A stretch of DNA of 52,939 bases from Hyphomicrobiales bacterium (GTDB lineage: Bacteria > Pseudomonadota > Alphaproteobacteria > Rhizobiales > JAJFHR01): NCBI GenBank assembly GCA_021775475.1, contig JAJFHS010000065.1, positions 1 through 52,939 on the forward strand, in the 5' to 3' direction. A model generated the notes under the pieces. It was given only the letters and a program-made list of their open reading frames with translations. It was not told the DNA's origin and did not search any database. How positions within the stretch are numbered: the stretch's first letter is position 1; each line of letters opens with the position of its first letter. Positions 44,172 to 52,798 of the stretch are shown here, piece after piece. Position numbers and translations under genes: made by a program.

Positions 44172-45428
44172 ATGACATCGGTTGGCTCGGCTAAAAAACT
44201 TGTCATCATCGGCAGCGGCATTATCGGCCTGTGCAGTGCTTATCACTTGCTCGGGCAGGGTTGGGAAATCACGGTTGTCTCCAGCGATCCTGCCGATGAT
44301 ACCACCGCCTGCGGCAGTGCCGGTGCTATTGCCAATGCGCAAATTTTTCCTGTTTCCGAACCGGGGCTGTTTTTAAAAGTACCACGGTGGCTTGGGGATC
44401 CTTTGGGTCCCTTGTCTATCCGTCCCGGCCATATGCCCAAGCTCATGGGCTGGCTGGTGAAGTTTCTGGCTGCCGGCACTCAAGCCCGCGTTGAAGCATC
44501 GACCCAGGCTTTAACGTCATTGTTAGCTCCTGCGCGCGACCATCATTTTGAACTGATAAAAGAAATTAAGGCCCAAGATTTGTTGCGGCAAAATGGCAGT
44601 CTGATGCTCTATCATTCCGAGCGTTCCCGCGACAAAGATGCCTACCAATGGGCTATGCGCAGACAATTTGGAATAGAATTTTCAGCCGTTAACCGCCAAC
44701 AGATCCTTGAACACGAGCCAGCCCTTGGGCCCGGCGCACATTGTGGCTACTTCATTCCTGACTGGTGCCATTATATTGACCCGCAAAAACTTCTTGCAAT
44801 GCTGGCCGACTATTTGCGCAACGCCGGAGTGACGTTTGTTGGCGATAGGGTTGACGGATTTGAATTTGCCGATAGCCGCCCCGTGGCAGCACTGGGTGGC
44901 CAAGAAAACAATTATGACTTCCACACCTGTCTGGTAGCCGCCGGTGCGTATTCCGCGCGCTTAAGTGAGCAATTGGGAGATGGTTTTCCGCTTGAATCCG
45001 AACGCGGTTACAACACCATGTTGCCCAATACAGGTCTGGATATAACGACCTATTTGGCCTTTGAAGAACATTTTGTGCTGACCCCCATGGCACAGGGGGT
45101 CCGCATTGGTGGTGCGGCAGAATTTGCGGGCCTTGATGCACCGCCTAACTATGCCCGCTCCAAAGCCCTGCTCAAGCTGGCCAGGCGTTATCTACCAGAT
45201 CTCAATGATGACGGCGGCACACAATGGATGGGCCACCGGCCTTCCACCCCCGACAGTCTGCCAGTGATCAGCCGCTCAACTGGATTTTCGAATATTTATT
45301 ACGGATTTGGCCATGGTCATATCGGCCTGACACTGGGACCGACCACCGGCAGATTGATCAGCCAACTCATCAGTGGCAAGGATCCACAAATTTCACTGTC
45401 GCCTTTTGGCATTGACCGATACACATAA
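44172..45428 (+). CDS. FAD-dependent oxidoreductase, D-amino acid dehydrogenase (DadA)-like
   Basis: A 418-residue DAO-family flavoenzyme. The FAD-binding Rossmann motif KLVIIGSGIIGLCSAYHLLGQGWEITVVSSD is at residues ~9-38, followed by CGSAGAIANAQIFP, a DadA hallmark. The C-terminal FAD contact is MGHRPSTPDSLPVISRSTGFSNIYYGFGHGHIGLTLGPTTG. DadA relatives oxidise D-amino acids with electron transfer to quinones. There is no signal peptide. It is 56 bp after gcrA on the same strand but probably not functionally linked. The substrate is not certain; related enzymes oxidise other imino or amino acids. Confidence 0.9.
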   Translation: MTSVGSAKKLVIIGSGIIGLCSAYHLLGQGWEITVVSSDPADDTTACGSAGAIANAQIFPVSEPGLFLKVPRWLGDPLGPLSIRPGHMPKLMGWLVKFLAAGTQARVEASTQALTSLLAPARDHHFELIKEIKAQDLLRQNGSLMLYHSERSRDKDAYQWAMRRQFGIEFSAVNRQQILEHEPALGPGAHCGYFIPDWCHYIDPQKLLAMLADYLRNAGVTFVGDRVDGFEFADSRPVAALGGQENNYDFHTCLVAAGAYSARLSEQLGDGFPLESERGYNTMLPNTGLDITTYLAFEEHFVLTPMAQGVRIGGAAEFAGLDAPPNYARSKALLKLARRYLPDLNDDGGTQWMGHRPSTPDSLPVISRSTGFSNIYYGFGHGHIGLTLGPTTGRLISQLISGKDPQISLSPFGIDRYT

Positions 45429-45455
45429 TTGCTAATTCATAAATCCATCACTAGA

Positions 45456-45701
45456 TCAAACCCTCTTTATGCAAATAGCATTCCGACTGGTTATCTCCTG
45501 CATTCTGTGGCCGGGGAATTGGCCCATGTCGGCAAGTTTGATCGGCCAGTAGAAACACCCGTTCACCTCGAAGAACTGAGAGAACCCTGCTTTGATTAAA
45601 GCTTTTAAATCTTTTTGAAATTTATAACGCCAATAACGATTCAATTGATTGAAACCAATTTTCCGAAAACATACTTTCTTGACTAATTTTTTAAAAAACA
45701 A
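45456..45701 (-). pseudogene. Possible small ORF or gene remnant without a good start
   Basis: The 334-bp gap before the caspase gene holds an 81-codon minus-strand frame with protein-like composition (KAGFSQFFEVNGCFYWPIKL, then ADMGQFPGHRMQEITSRNAI). It has no ATG; the only start is a TTG inside a T/A-rich tract with no ribosome site. I do not recognise a family. It may be a decayed gene fragment or chance. No other feature is clear in this gap. Confidence 0.25.
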
Positions 45702-45762
45702 CAGAATTACCCTAGTTTCGAGCTACTAACCTAAATTCAAAATCGATTGCCGGGAGATGTTG

Positions 45763-47436
45763 ATGTTCAGAAATACTGCTGTGTTCCTGATGTTTGTGGT
45801 TTTCACCTTTTCGAGCTTGTCCTTTGCAGCGGCGCAACAACGCATTGCTCTGGTTATTGGCAACTCCGATTACAAGCTGATTTCTTCTCTACCCAATCCG
45901 AAAAACGATGCCGAACTGATGAGCAAAACCCTGGAAGAAGTGGGTTTTGAAGTAGTTACGGCTATTGATGCAGATCGGCGGGGCATGAGCCGGGCTGTCA
46001 AAAGATTTGGCAAGAAGTTGCGCCTTGCCGGCAAAGATGCCGTCGGCCTGTTTTTTTATGCCGGGCATGGCGTTCAGGCCGAGGGGGCTAATTTTCTGGT
46101 GCCGATTGGTGCTGAAATCGAAGACCAGTCTGACCTGTCGCTGGAGACACTTAATGCTTCTGACATTCTGTCGCAAATGGAATCGGCTGGAAATGCGCTC
46201 AATCTGGTTATTCTCGATGCCTGCCGCAACAACCCTTATAAAGGCCGGGTGCGATCCAACGGCCGCGGGCTGGCACGCCTCAATGCGGCCAGTGGATCAC
46301 TGGTGGCATTTGCAGCCGCACCGGGACAGGTTGCCGCTGACGGTACCGGCACCAACTCACCTTACACCAAGGCCCTGACCAGTGCGATGAAACAACCGGG
46401 ATTGACGATAGAGCAGGTTTTCAAGCAAACGCGCAGGGAAGTGGAAAATAAAACCGGCGGGCAACAAACACCTTGGGAAGAATCATCTCTGAAAGGTGAT
46501 TTCAGCTTTATAAACGTTGAACAACCATCCATTGCAGCGGCCCAGCCAACGGTTTCTTCTACCATCGCTGACAACTCAGCGCTTGAAGTTGCTTACTGGA
46601 ATTCAATCCAGTCAAGCCAGGATGCGGCCGTGTTCAAAGCCTATCTCAACCGCTTTCCAAACGGTACATTCACCGAGCTTGCTGCCATCAAACTCAAGAG
46701 CCTTGAGCGCAAGGTCGCAAGCTTGACACTACCGGTGCAAACACCCGTTCGTACCCTGACACCTCAAACCATAACACCTGATGCCACCACAAGTGGGGCT
46801 GCGGGGCTTTTTGGTTCTAAAACAGAGTTGGTAAAAGCGATCCAGGCGGAACTCAACAGCCGTCGATGCAATGCCGGATCAGTTGATGGCGCGTGGGGTG
46901 CCCAAAGCAGTCGGGCGGTGAAACAATTCGCCCGATATGCCAAACTAACCCTGACAACAGAACCCACAGAAGATCTCTACAATCAGATCATCAGCCGCCA
47001 GGGGAAAATCTGTCCGCTTTCCTGTGGCAAGCGTTTTGAAATCAAAAATGACAGTTGCGTGCTTAAAACCTGCCGCAAAAACCTGACCCTTACCGCAAAG
47101 GGTGAATGTGTTGATTCTGCCACTCGTTATGACGGTTCTTACCGCGTCGCTGCAATCCGTACTGTAAACAAAAAACTGGCCTGCCTGCCAACCTACAATA
47201 TGGACCTGGATGTGAGCAATGGGAAAGCCAAGCACAAGATTTTCTTTGGCCCATGGATGCGGGCGAAAGTTAAAAACGGCACACTGCATATGACGTCTCC
47301 AAGGACCAAAAGCGGTGGCAGATGGATTGGTACTTTTCGCTTGAGCAACACGCTTGGCAAAAAGACATCCGGTGTCTTTAAGTGGGCTGGCGACAGCAGC
47401 CGTTGCGTGTACAAGGTTTCCATTGTCAAAAGATAG
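45763..47436 (+). CDS. Secreted caspase (C14) family protein with peptidoglycan-binding-like domain
   Basis: A 557-residue protein. A signal peptide (NTAVFLMFVVFTFSSLSFAAAQ) places it in the periplasm or outside. The p20-like caspase domain spans ~26-250 with the catalytic dyad His102 (FFYAGHGVQAEG) and Cys154 (VILDACRNNP). A second part at ~280-310 (YWNSIQSSQDAAVFKAYLNRFPNGTFTELA) is a common bacterial caspase-associated repeat. Residues ~350-400 (LVKAIQAELNSRRCNAGSVDGAWGAQSSRAVKQF) resemble a peptidoglycan-binding domain, and a Cys-rich C-terminal module follows. GGGAG lies six bases before ATG 45763; ATG 45757 would abut it. Bacterial members of this form are common in Rhizobiales, roles unknown. 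Confidence 0.9.
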   Translation: MFRNTAVFLMFVVFTFSSLSFAAAQQRIALVIGNSDYKLISSLPNPKNDAELMSKTLEEVGFEVVTAIDADRRGMSRAVKRFGKKLRLAGKDAVGLFFYAGHGVQAEGANFLVPIGAEIEDQSDLSLETLNASDILSQMESAGNALNLVILDACRNNPYKGRVRSNGRGLARLNAASGSLVAFAAAPGQVAADGTGTNSPYTKALTSAMKQPGLTIEQVFKQTRREVENKTGGQQTPWEESSLKGDFSFINVEQPSIAAAQPTVSSTIADNSALEVAYWNSIQSSQDAAVFKAYLNRFPNGTFTELAAIKLKSLERKVASLTLPVQTPVRTLTPQTITPDATTSGAAGLFGSKTELVKAIQAELNSRRCNAGSVDGAWGAQSSRAVKQFARYAKLTLTTEPTEDLYNQIISRQGKICPLSCGKRFEIKNDSCVLKTCRKNLTLTAKGECVDSATRYDGSYRVAAIRTVNKKLACLPTYNMDLDVSNGKAKHKIFFGPWMRAKVKNGTLHMTSPRTKSGGRWIGTFRLSNTLGKKTSGVFKWAGDSSRCVYKVSIVKR

Positions 47437-47454
47437 TCAGGACGGGGTGCTATC

Positions 47455-48465
47455 TTGAGTTTTCTCGATAGGTTCTTTGCCGCCAGCGAAGAGCGCCGGG
47501 CCTGCATTGACGAGAATTATAAAAATTGCGGGGCCTTCAGAACAGGTCAGTTCGATGGTGAAGGGCCCCCGGATTTTTCGAGTGTGGCACATATGGAAGC
47601 TGCCGTTGGCGAGGTTATGGCAGGTGCTGATGATTTTTATTCACTTGGCAATAGTGATCCTGATTACGATCTGAGCGCAGGAGGATTGAGCTTTAACTCT
47701 GCGGTTTTTAATGGTCAAGTAAACTCGCACGTTCATGTGCAAATTATAAAACCCAAAACTGATCTCTCCAGAGCTGTGATTATTGTTCCTCACTGGAATG
47801 CAAAGCAGGATGATTATGTGCTGTTGGCAAAAATCCTTTCGTGGGGCGGTCATGCAGTTTTTATTCTCAACCTGCCCCATCACGGCAAACGTACAGATGC
47901 CACCCCAAATCATGTAGCCAATGATTTTCTCAATGCAAACCTTGGCTCAGCCATTGCCTCCATACGGCAATCTGTCGTCGACGTTCGGCGCCTGACTGAA
48001 TGGCTTGAACAAAACGGTTACAACCAAATTGGCTTGATCGGGGTGAGCCTGGGCTCGTGTGTGGCTTCTCTGGTGGCGGCGTTTGAGCCACGGATTTCAA
48101 AATGCGCTGTGTTAATGACCGCAGGTGATTTTGCCGAGACTGTGTGGACGGGCCGCGCCACCGCTGCAATTCAACGTGCCTGCGAGGGTCATATTAATCT
48201 AAAGCAGTTGCAGAATATCTGGGCGATTATCAGTCCGCAAAATTTTATCGACAAGATAGTGTCCAGCGACATGGAGTTGTTGATGATAGGCTGTAAACGC
48301 GATTCAGTTGTGCACTTTAAATTGGGAATGCGGTTTAGCCAGGCCTTGTCAAAAGCCGGCGCAAAATTGAAAATCCGCGTTTTGCCCTGTGGTCATTATA
48401 CGCTCGGGTCGTTTCCTTTTAATGTGGTGATGGTGTCTATGTTGTTGCGATTTTTTCGTCGGTGA
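47455..48465 (+). CDS. Alpha/beta hydrolase family protein
   Basis: A 336-residue hydrolase. The nucleophile elbow is GVSLGS (Ser ~199) in NQIGLIGVSLGSCVASLVAAFEPRI. The strand-loop with HWNAKQDDYVLLAKILSWGGHAVFILNLPHHGKRTD precedes it, as in the abhydrolase_18 group. A late His lies in VLPCGHYTLG. The start is a TTG at 47455; no ATG gives a better N-terminus. It lies 18 bp after the caspase gene, so they are probably co-transcribed. No signal peptide is seen. The substrate and any link to the caspase are unknown. Confidence 0.82.
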   Translation: MSFLDRFFAASEERRACIDENYKNCGAFRTGQFDGEGPPDFSSVAHMEAAVGEVMAGADDFYSLGNSDPDYDLSAGGLSFNSAVFNGQVNSHVHVQIIKPKTDLSRAVIIVPHWNAKQDDYVLLAKILSWGGHAVFILNLPHHGKRTDATPNHVANDFLNANLGSAIASIRQSVVDVRRLTEWLEQNGYNQIGLIGVSLGSCVASLVAAFEPRISKCAVLMTAGDFAETVWTGRATAAIQRACEGHINLKQLQNIWAIISPQNFIDKIVSSDMELLMIGCKRDSVVHFKLGMRFSQALSKAGAKLKIRVLPCGHYTLGSFPFNVVMVSMLLRFFRR

Positions 48466-48828
48466 TTATTTGGGATTTATATCCAATTCCTGGCGCTGGG
48501 CTTTGGTCAGCTTGGCGCAGATAATAGTGTAGGCCATGTTGATATAACTCTTCAGATCTTCATCACTCATTGCATCAGCCTGTTCCATCTGCACCCATTT
48601 GGCGCGGGCAAGGTAAGGTGCGGGGATAAATCCAGGTTGCTCGCGCAGCAGGGAATAAGAGAGGTCATTGCACTTGAAGCTGATTTTGGATTGACTGCCC
48701 TCGCCCCAGATTGAGCAGATTGCGAAAATTTTACCACCGATTTTCCACACCGATGCACCCCCCCACTGGACCACATTTGTGGTGGCTTTCAGACTTTTAC
48801 AAAAATCATTAAATTCATCTCGCGTCAT
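48466..48828 (-). CDS. MmcQ/YjbR family DNA-binding protein
   Basis: A 120-residue single-domain protein of the MmcQ/YjbR (CyaY-like) fold. Typical positions are VQWGGASVWKIGGKIFAIC at ~19-37, SFKCNDLSYSLLREQPGFIPAPYLARAKWVQME at ~49-81 and MAYTIICAKL near the end. E. coli YjbR was reported to bind DNA, but the function is not settled. Its stop abuts the convergent hydrolase gene, and its start at 48828 opens MTRDEFNDFCKSL. It stands alone. Confidence 0.9.
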   Translation of the reverse strand: MTRDEFNDFCKSLKATTNVVQWGGASVWKIGGKIFAICSIWGEGSQSKISFKCNDLSYSLLREQPGFIPAPYLARAKWVQMEQADAMSDEDLKSYINMAYTIICAKLTKAQRQELDINPK

Positions 48829-48892
48829 TTAGTTGTCTTCCTCAGTTGCCTGACAGGTGAGCTTCTACCATAGGCCCGGCGGTTGGAAAACA

Positions 48893-49882
48893 TCAAGATT
48901 TCCCGGTATGAAAGTGGCACCGGTATGCCGCCGGGGAGGTGCCGACAATGCGCTTGAATGACACCCTAAATGTTTCAAGAGACTGATAGCCACATTGATA
49001 AGCAATATCACCAAGGGGACCATCTGTTGCTTCAAGCAGCTCTCGGGCCTGAAATATTCGCTGGCGCTGAAGCCAGCTCATCGGCGTGAGCCCGACGGTC
49101 TGTCGAAATTTGCGCAAAAACGTGCGTTCACTCATATTGGCCGATGCAGCCATGTCACCGAGTGCGATCTGTGAGGCCAGGCGTTGGCGCGCCCACTCCA
49201 TGGCCATACCAATGGAACGTCCCGGGCGCAGCGCCACCGGTGTGGGAACAAACTGGGCCTGGCCGCCATCGCGATGAGGTGGCGACACTAGCCTGCGCGC
49301 CACATCATTGGCAATTTTGCTGCCAAAATCCCACCGCACCAGATGCAAACAGGCATCAATCCCAGCCGTGCTGCCAGCTGAAGTGATGACATTGCCTTCA
49401 TCAACATAGAGTACATCTTCTTCCACATGGATTTCGGGGTATTGCTTCTTCAGCTCCGGGATATGGCGCCAGTGAGTTGTCGCGCGCTTATTGTCCAGCA
49501 GCCCGGCGGCGGCGAGAACGAAAACACCCGAACAGATGGAAAGACACCGTGCACCGTTATGTATCGCACACTTCAAAGCATCGAGCAGTGGCTGGGGCGG
49601 ACGCTCACATTTGTCGCGCCATCCCGGCACAATGATTGTGTGGGCGGCTGACAAGGCTTTCAAATCACCATCGGCTTCAACAATGATGCCGCCGGTGGCA
49701 CGGACACGACGGCTTTCAGCGGCGATAACGCTGAATTGATACCAGGGGAAATCAAACTCAGGTCGGGCCAGGCCAAATACCTCAACGGCGATGCCAAATT
49801 CAAATGTGCACAAGCCATCATAGGTAATGACGGCAACAAGGCCGGGGGCGTCGCGGGTGGAATTTGGTGACAAATCATTCAT
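48893..49882 (-). CDS. GlxA family transcriptional regulator (second copy of this class)
   Basis: A 329-residue regulator with an N-terminal DJ-1/PfpI domain (~13-185; ARCLSICSGVFVLAAAGLLDNKRATTHW with the elbow Cys) and a C-terminal AraC HTH (~235-320; ANMSERTFLRRFRQTVGLTPMSWLQRQRIFQARELLE and DIAYQCGYQSLETFRVSFKRIVGTSP). It resembles FtrA-like regulators. It diverges from the NTF2-like gene, with 96 bp between starts, and may control it. Only modestly similar to the GlxA copy at 24.5-25.5 kb, so not a recent duplication. Confidence 0.9.
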   Translation of the reverse strand: MNDLSPNSTRDAPGLVAVITYDGLCTFEFGIAVEVFGLARPEFDFPWYQFSVIAAESRRVRATGGIIVEADGDLKALSAAHTIIVPGWRDKCERPPQPLLDALKCAIHNGARCLSICSGVFVLAAAGLLDNKRATTHWRHIPELKKQYPEIHVEEDVLYVDEGNVITSAGSTAGIDACLHLVRWDFGSKIANDVARRLVSPPHRDGGQAQFVPTPVALRPGRSIGMAMEWARQRLASQIALGDMAASANMSERTFLRKFRQTVGLTPMSWLQRQRIFQARELLEATDGPLGDIAYQCGYQSLETFRVSFKRIVGTSPAAYRCHFHTGKS

Positions 49883-49978
49883 TGGCGAAATCTTACCATA
49901 CTTTGTCTATCCCGCCACTTTCAAATTCCCAGAGAAATTTTTATTAATTGGCCAGCGTTTAAATTGATGGAGGAATTT

Positions 49979-50368
49979 ATGAACAAGACAACTCAGCTAC
50001 TTGATGCCATCAGCGTCTATCTTGATGCCATTTATTATTGTGATGTGAAGAAACTGGATGAGGTTTTCCACCATGCCTCCAGCCTCTTTGATGCAGACGA
50101 GGGCAAAATCCTGGCCGATCCCATCGCCAGCTTCCGCGCTGACGTTGGCAATCGCCCCTCGCCTGCCGGTCGCAACCAGTTAAGATGCGACGAGATTATT
50201 ATGATCGACTGGCTGTCGGACATCAGTGCCACGGTAAAATTACGGCTGCAGGCGCACGAGAATGTGTTTGTTGATCACCTGTGTTTTGTCAAAGATTCCC
50301 AAGGGTGGAAAATAGTTGCCAAAACCTGGCACCTCGAAAACACAGCCGAGATTGTAACCATGGACTGA
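49979..50368 (+). CDS. NTF2-like (lumazine-binding-like) family protein
   Basis: A 129-residue single-domain cone-fold protein of the SnoaL/NTF2-like superfamily, closest to the putative lumazine-binding group by its pattern AISVYLDAIYYCDVKKLDEVFHHASSLFDADEGK and DHLCFVKDSQGWKIVAKTWH. Members are diverse and include enzymes and small-molecule binders; none can be assigned. GGAGG lies five bases before ATG 49979; an upstream start at 49964 lacks such a site. Divergent from the GlxA-type regulator. Confidence 0.82.
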   Translation: MNKTTQLLDAISVYLDAIYYCDVKKLDEVFHHASSLFDADEGKILADPIASFRADVGNRPSPAGRNQLRCDEIIMIDWLSDISATVKLRLQAHENVFVDHLCFVKDSQGWKIVAKTWHLENTAEIVTMD

Positions 50369-50374
50369 ACGAGC

Positions 50375-50950
50375 CTAACCAGACATTCTGTCTGCTGCAT
50401 TGACCAAGGCATCAATCACGCTTTCAAGCATTCCCGCCTGGGCTTCATCAACAAGCCCACCGTTGTCGTTAAAAGCCTGGAAGCCCGAGCCAATGGCAAG
50501 CTGTTTGGGGATGACGGTGACATTGAGATTGCCTAACATCATGCGCAAGGATACCAGCCCGCGCAGACCGCCAAGGCCACCGGGCGAGGTTGCGGCAAGC
50601 GCTGCAACTTTACCAGAATAGGCGATCAAAGATGGTTCATTTGCTTCGTCGACGCGTGATATCCAGTCCAGCGTATTTTTCAACACTGGTGAAAACGAGC
50701 TGTTGTATTCAGGCGAGGCAATAAAAAAACCATCATGGTCAATGAACAGTTGTTTGAGCCGTCTGGCATTTTCAGGCAGACCTTTTTCATCTTCCAGATC
50801 ACCATCATACAGCGGCATTTCAAAATCTTTCAGGTCGATGAAAGTTACGTCAGCACCTTTTTTCCGGGCCAGCCCGGCCGCCAGCTTTGCAAGCTTTTTG
50901 TTAGTTGAGTCCTTGCGCGCACTGCCGGCAAAAAACAGTAATCTAGCCAT
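50375..50950 (-). CDS. NAD(P)H-dependent FMN reductase
   Basis: A 191-residue flavodoxin-like reductase. The FMN phosphate loop AGSARKDSTNKKLA is at residues 8-21, and the flavin contact PEYNSSFSPVLKNTLDWISR at ~80-100. TSPGGLGGLRG near 120 is the second conserved loop. Members reduce FMN, quinones, azo dyes or chromate with NAD(P)H. It lies 25 bp after the pirin gene in a two-gene operon that diverges from a LysR regulator. A role in quinone or oxidant stress fits this arrangement but is inference. Confidence 0.92.
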   Translation of the reverse strand: MARLLFFAGSARKDSTNKKLAKLAAGLARKKGADVTFIDLKDFEMPLYDGDLEDEKGLPENARRLKQLFIDHDGFFIASPEYNSSFSPVLKNTLDWISRVDEANEPSLIAYSGKVAALAATSPGGLGGLRGLVSLRMMLGNLNVTVIPKQLAIGSGFQAFNDNGGLVDEAQAGMLESVIDALVNAADRMSG

Positions 50951-50975
50951 GGTTTTATTCCTTATCTTTTACGAA

Positions 50976-51683
50976 TTAATGTGTCTGCGGCACGTCGATG
51001 ATGACGACTTCGCCCGCTTCAATTGCTTTTAGGGTAATTGTGTCGATGCCGGTGATTTCCGCACCATCGCCTTTTTTCATGAGGAGGCCTTCTACTTCAA
51101 TCTGACCTTCTGACACCAGCAGATAGGCTTGCGTATGGATCCGGTGTTGCACTTTAGATCCCGCTTCCAGGCGACCACCGTAAATTGCGGCATCCTGATC
51201 AATGTAAAGCGCGCCTGCCTCTTTGTCCTGGGCTCGGCCCGATACCAGCAACGTCAGCGATGTCTGTACCGGAGTTTGCGGAAATTCACGAGCGTCCCAC
51301 GCCGGTTTAAGGCCCTTGTTACGCGGGTGTATCCATATCTGGTACAGGTTAGTGTCTTCGCTTTCGAGATTGAACTCGGAATGAAAAATCCCGGTTCCCG
51401 CACTCATCACCTGCACATTTCCTGCTTGGGTACGGCCCTGATTGCCTTGTGAATCGCGATGGGTAATCGCTCCTTTGCGCACATAGGTAATGATCTCCAT
51501 GTCTTTGTGGGGATGGGTGTCAAAGCCCGTGCCCGCTTTGATAATATCATCATTGATCACCCGCAATGGACCAAACCCCATGCGGTCGCGATTGCGATAT
51601 TCGGCAAAGCTGAAGTGAAAATGGGCATCAAGCCAGCCCAGATCATGACGGCCGAGTGCTTCATAGGGATAATGTTTTATCAT
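50976..51683 (-). CDS. Pirin family protein (YhhW-like quercetinase/pirin)
   Basis: A 235-residue bicupin of the pirin family. Metal ligands are in the N-terminal cupin: HPHKDME (~58-64) and HSEFN (~101-105), typical of YhhW, which has quercetin 2,3-dioxygenase activity. GFGPLRVINDDIIKAGTGFDTHPHKDMEIITYV is a strong family match. It is followed 25 bp later by an FMN reductase gene and is divergent from a LysR-type regulator 115 bp away, an arrangement that often controls aromatic- or electrophile-response genes. Confidence 0.93.
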   Translation of the reverse strand: MIKHYPYEALGRHDLGWLDAHFHFSFAEYRNRDRMGFGPLRVINDDIIKAGTGFDTHPHKDMEIITYVRKGAITHRDSQGNQGRTQAGNVQVMSAGTGIFHSEFNLESEDTNLYQIWIHPRNKGLKPAWDAREFPQTPVQTSLTLLVSGRAQDKEAGALYIDQDAAIYGGRLEAGSKVQHRIHTQAYLLVSEGQIEVEGLLMKKGDGAEITGIDTITLKAIEAGEVVIIDVPQTH

Positions 51684-51798
51684 TCCAAACTCCTCTGTTT
51701 CAGAATACGCAATTCGATAATTGATAGATACATACGATATTTAATTTGGTAATATGGCAAAATCGAATTTCATTAATTCCATTTGATTGATAATTAAC

Positions 51799-52665
51799 AT
51801 GGACCATCTGTCGCGCATTGATATCTTCATAGAAGTTGTAAAACACGCAAGTTTTGCCGGGGCGGCGCGCAAGCTCGGGCTTACCAGTTCAGCTGTTTCC
51901 AAACAAATCCAGAACCTTGAACATGATTTGCAGACCAGACTTTTAAACCGGACCACGCGCAGCGTAGCGCTAACCGAAGAAGGGGCGATATATTTTGAGC
52001 GTGCAGGCCGGGCGATGGAGGATCTGGCCGAGGCCGAGGAGCAAATCCACGAGTTGAAGTCATGCCCGCGCGGCACCTTGAAAATTGGCATACCTTTGGG
52101 CATCGGGGTAAAATACCTGAAAAAAAGCATCGCCACCTTTGCCCGGCAATACCCGCAAGTGACCCTGGATTTGAGGTTTGATGACCGCCTGGTCAATATT
52201 GCCGAAGAGGGTTTTGACCTGGTTATCAGAATTGGCGCATTGCAGGATTCTTCCCTGATTGCCCGGCGTCTGGCCTCATGCCCGACGTATATGTGCGCGA
52301 GCCCGGACTATATAGAACGCCATGGCGCGCCTGAGCACCCGGATGATTTGCTCAAACACAATGTACTGGCCTACACCAGAAATCAGGCACCTCACGAATG
52401 GCGCTACAAAGCAAAAACCGGTGAAGTCGGGCACACAAAACTGAATGGTACTTTCAGGTGTGACACCGGAGAAATGTTGCGCGAAGCAGCCCTTGAAGGT
52501 ATCGGCATAACCTCCCTGCCGATATTCTATGTGGCAGAAGATTTCAAAAGCGGCGCTTTGACGTGCATACTGCCAGACTACACCGCCTGGCCCCAACGCG
52601 ACATCCACGCCGTCTTCCTGCCCAACCGCTACCTCGTCGACTGTGAAGAATTCTCAAGGCGTTGA
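51799..52665 (+). CDS. LysR family transcriptional regulator
   Basis: A 288-residue LysR regulator of the CrgA/AaeR-like group. The winged HTH is FIEVVKHASFAGAARKLGLTSSAVSKQIQNLEHDLQTRLLNRTTRSVALTEEG (~7-60), followed by the dimerisation helix and a periplasmic-binding-like effector domain (PRGTLKIGIPLGIG from ~85). It diverges from the pirin-FMN reductase operon and probably regulates it. ATG 51799 is the standard start (MDHLSRIDIF); a TTG four codons earlier is less likely. Confidence 0.93.
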   Translation: MDHLSRIDIFIEVVKHASFAGAARKLGLTSSAVSKQIQNLEHDLQTRLLNRTTRSVALTEEGAIYFERAGRAMEDLAEAEEQIHELKSCPRGTLKIGIPLGIGVKYLKKSIATFARQYPQVTLDLRFDDRLVNIAEEGFDLVIRIGALQDSSLIARRLASCPTYMCASPDYIERHGAPEHPDDLLKHNVLAYTRNQAPHEWRYKAKTGEVGHTKLNGTFRCDTGEMLREAALEGIGITSLPIFYVAEDFKSGALTCILPDYTAWPQRDIHAVFLPNRYLVDCEEFSRR

Positions 52666-52674
52666 TTTTGTTTA

Positions 52675-52704
52675 AATAACGAGCTTGATCCAGTATTCGT
52701 TATT
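52675..52704 (+). terminator. Hairpin after the LysR gene
   Basis: AATAACGA (52675-52682) and TCGTTATT (52697-52704) form a perfect 8-bp stem with a 14-nt loop, 10 bases after the LysR stop. GTTTTTAGG follows about five bases on. It is a possible terminator; the T-run is weak. Confidence 0.4.
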
Positions 52705-52798
52705 GCAAGTTTTTAGGTTCCTTCAGGTAGTTTTCTTGCAATTTGCGTAACGGGTATTTCTGTGATTCACTGCTCCAAATGATGATTTGGAGGGTGAC

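Noticed and set aside
45763..48465. Caspase-based anti-phage defence system
   Set aside because: The caspase carries a signal peptide and cell-wall-type domains, and no sensor, gasdermin or nucleotide-cyclase gene adjoins it.
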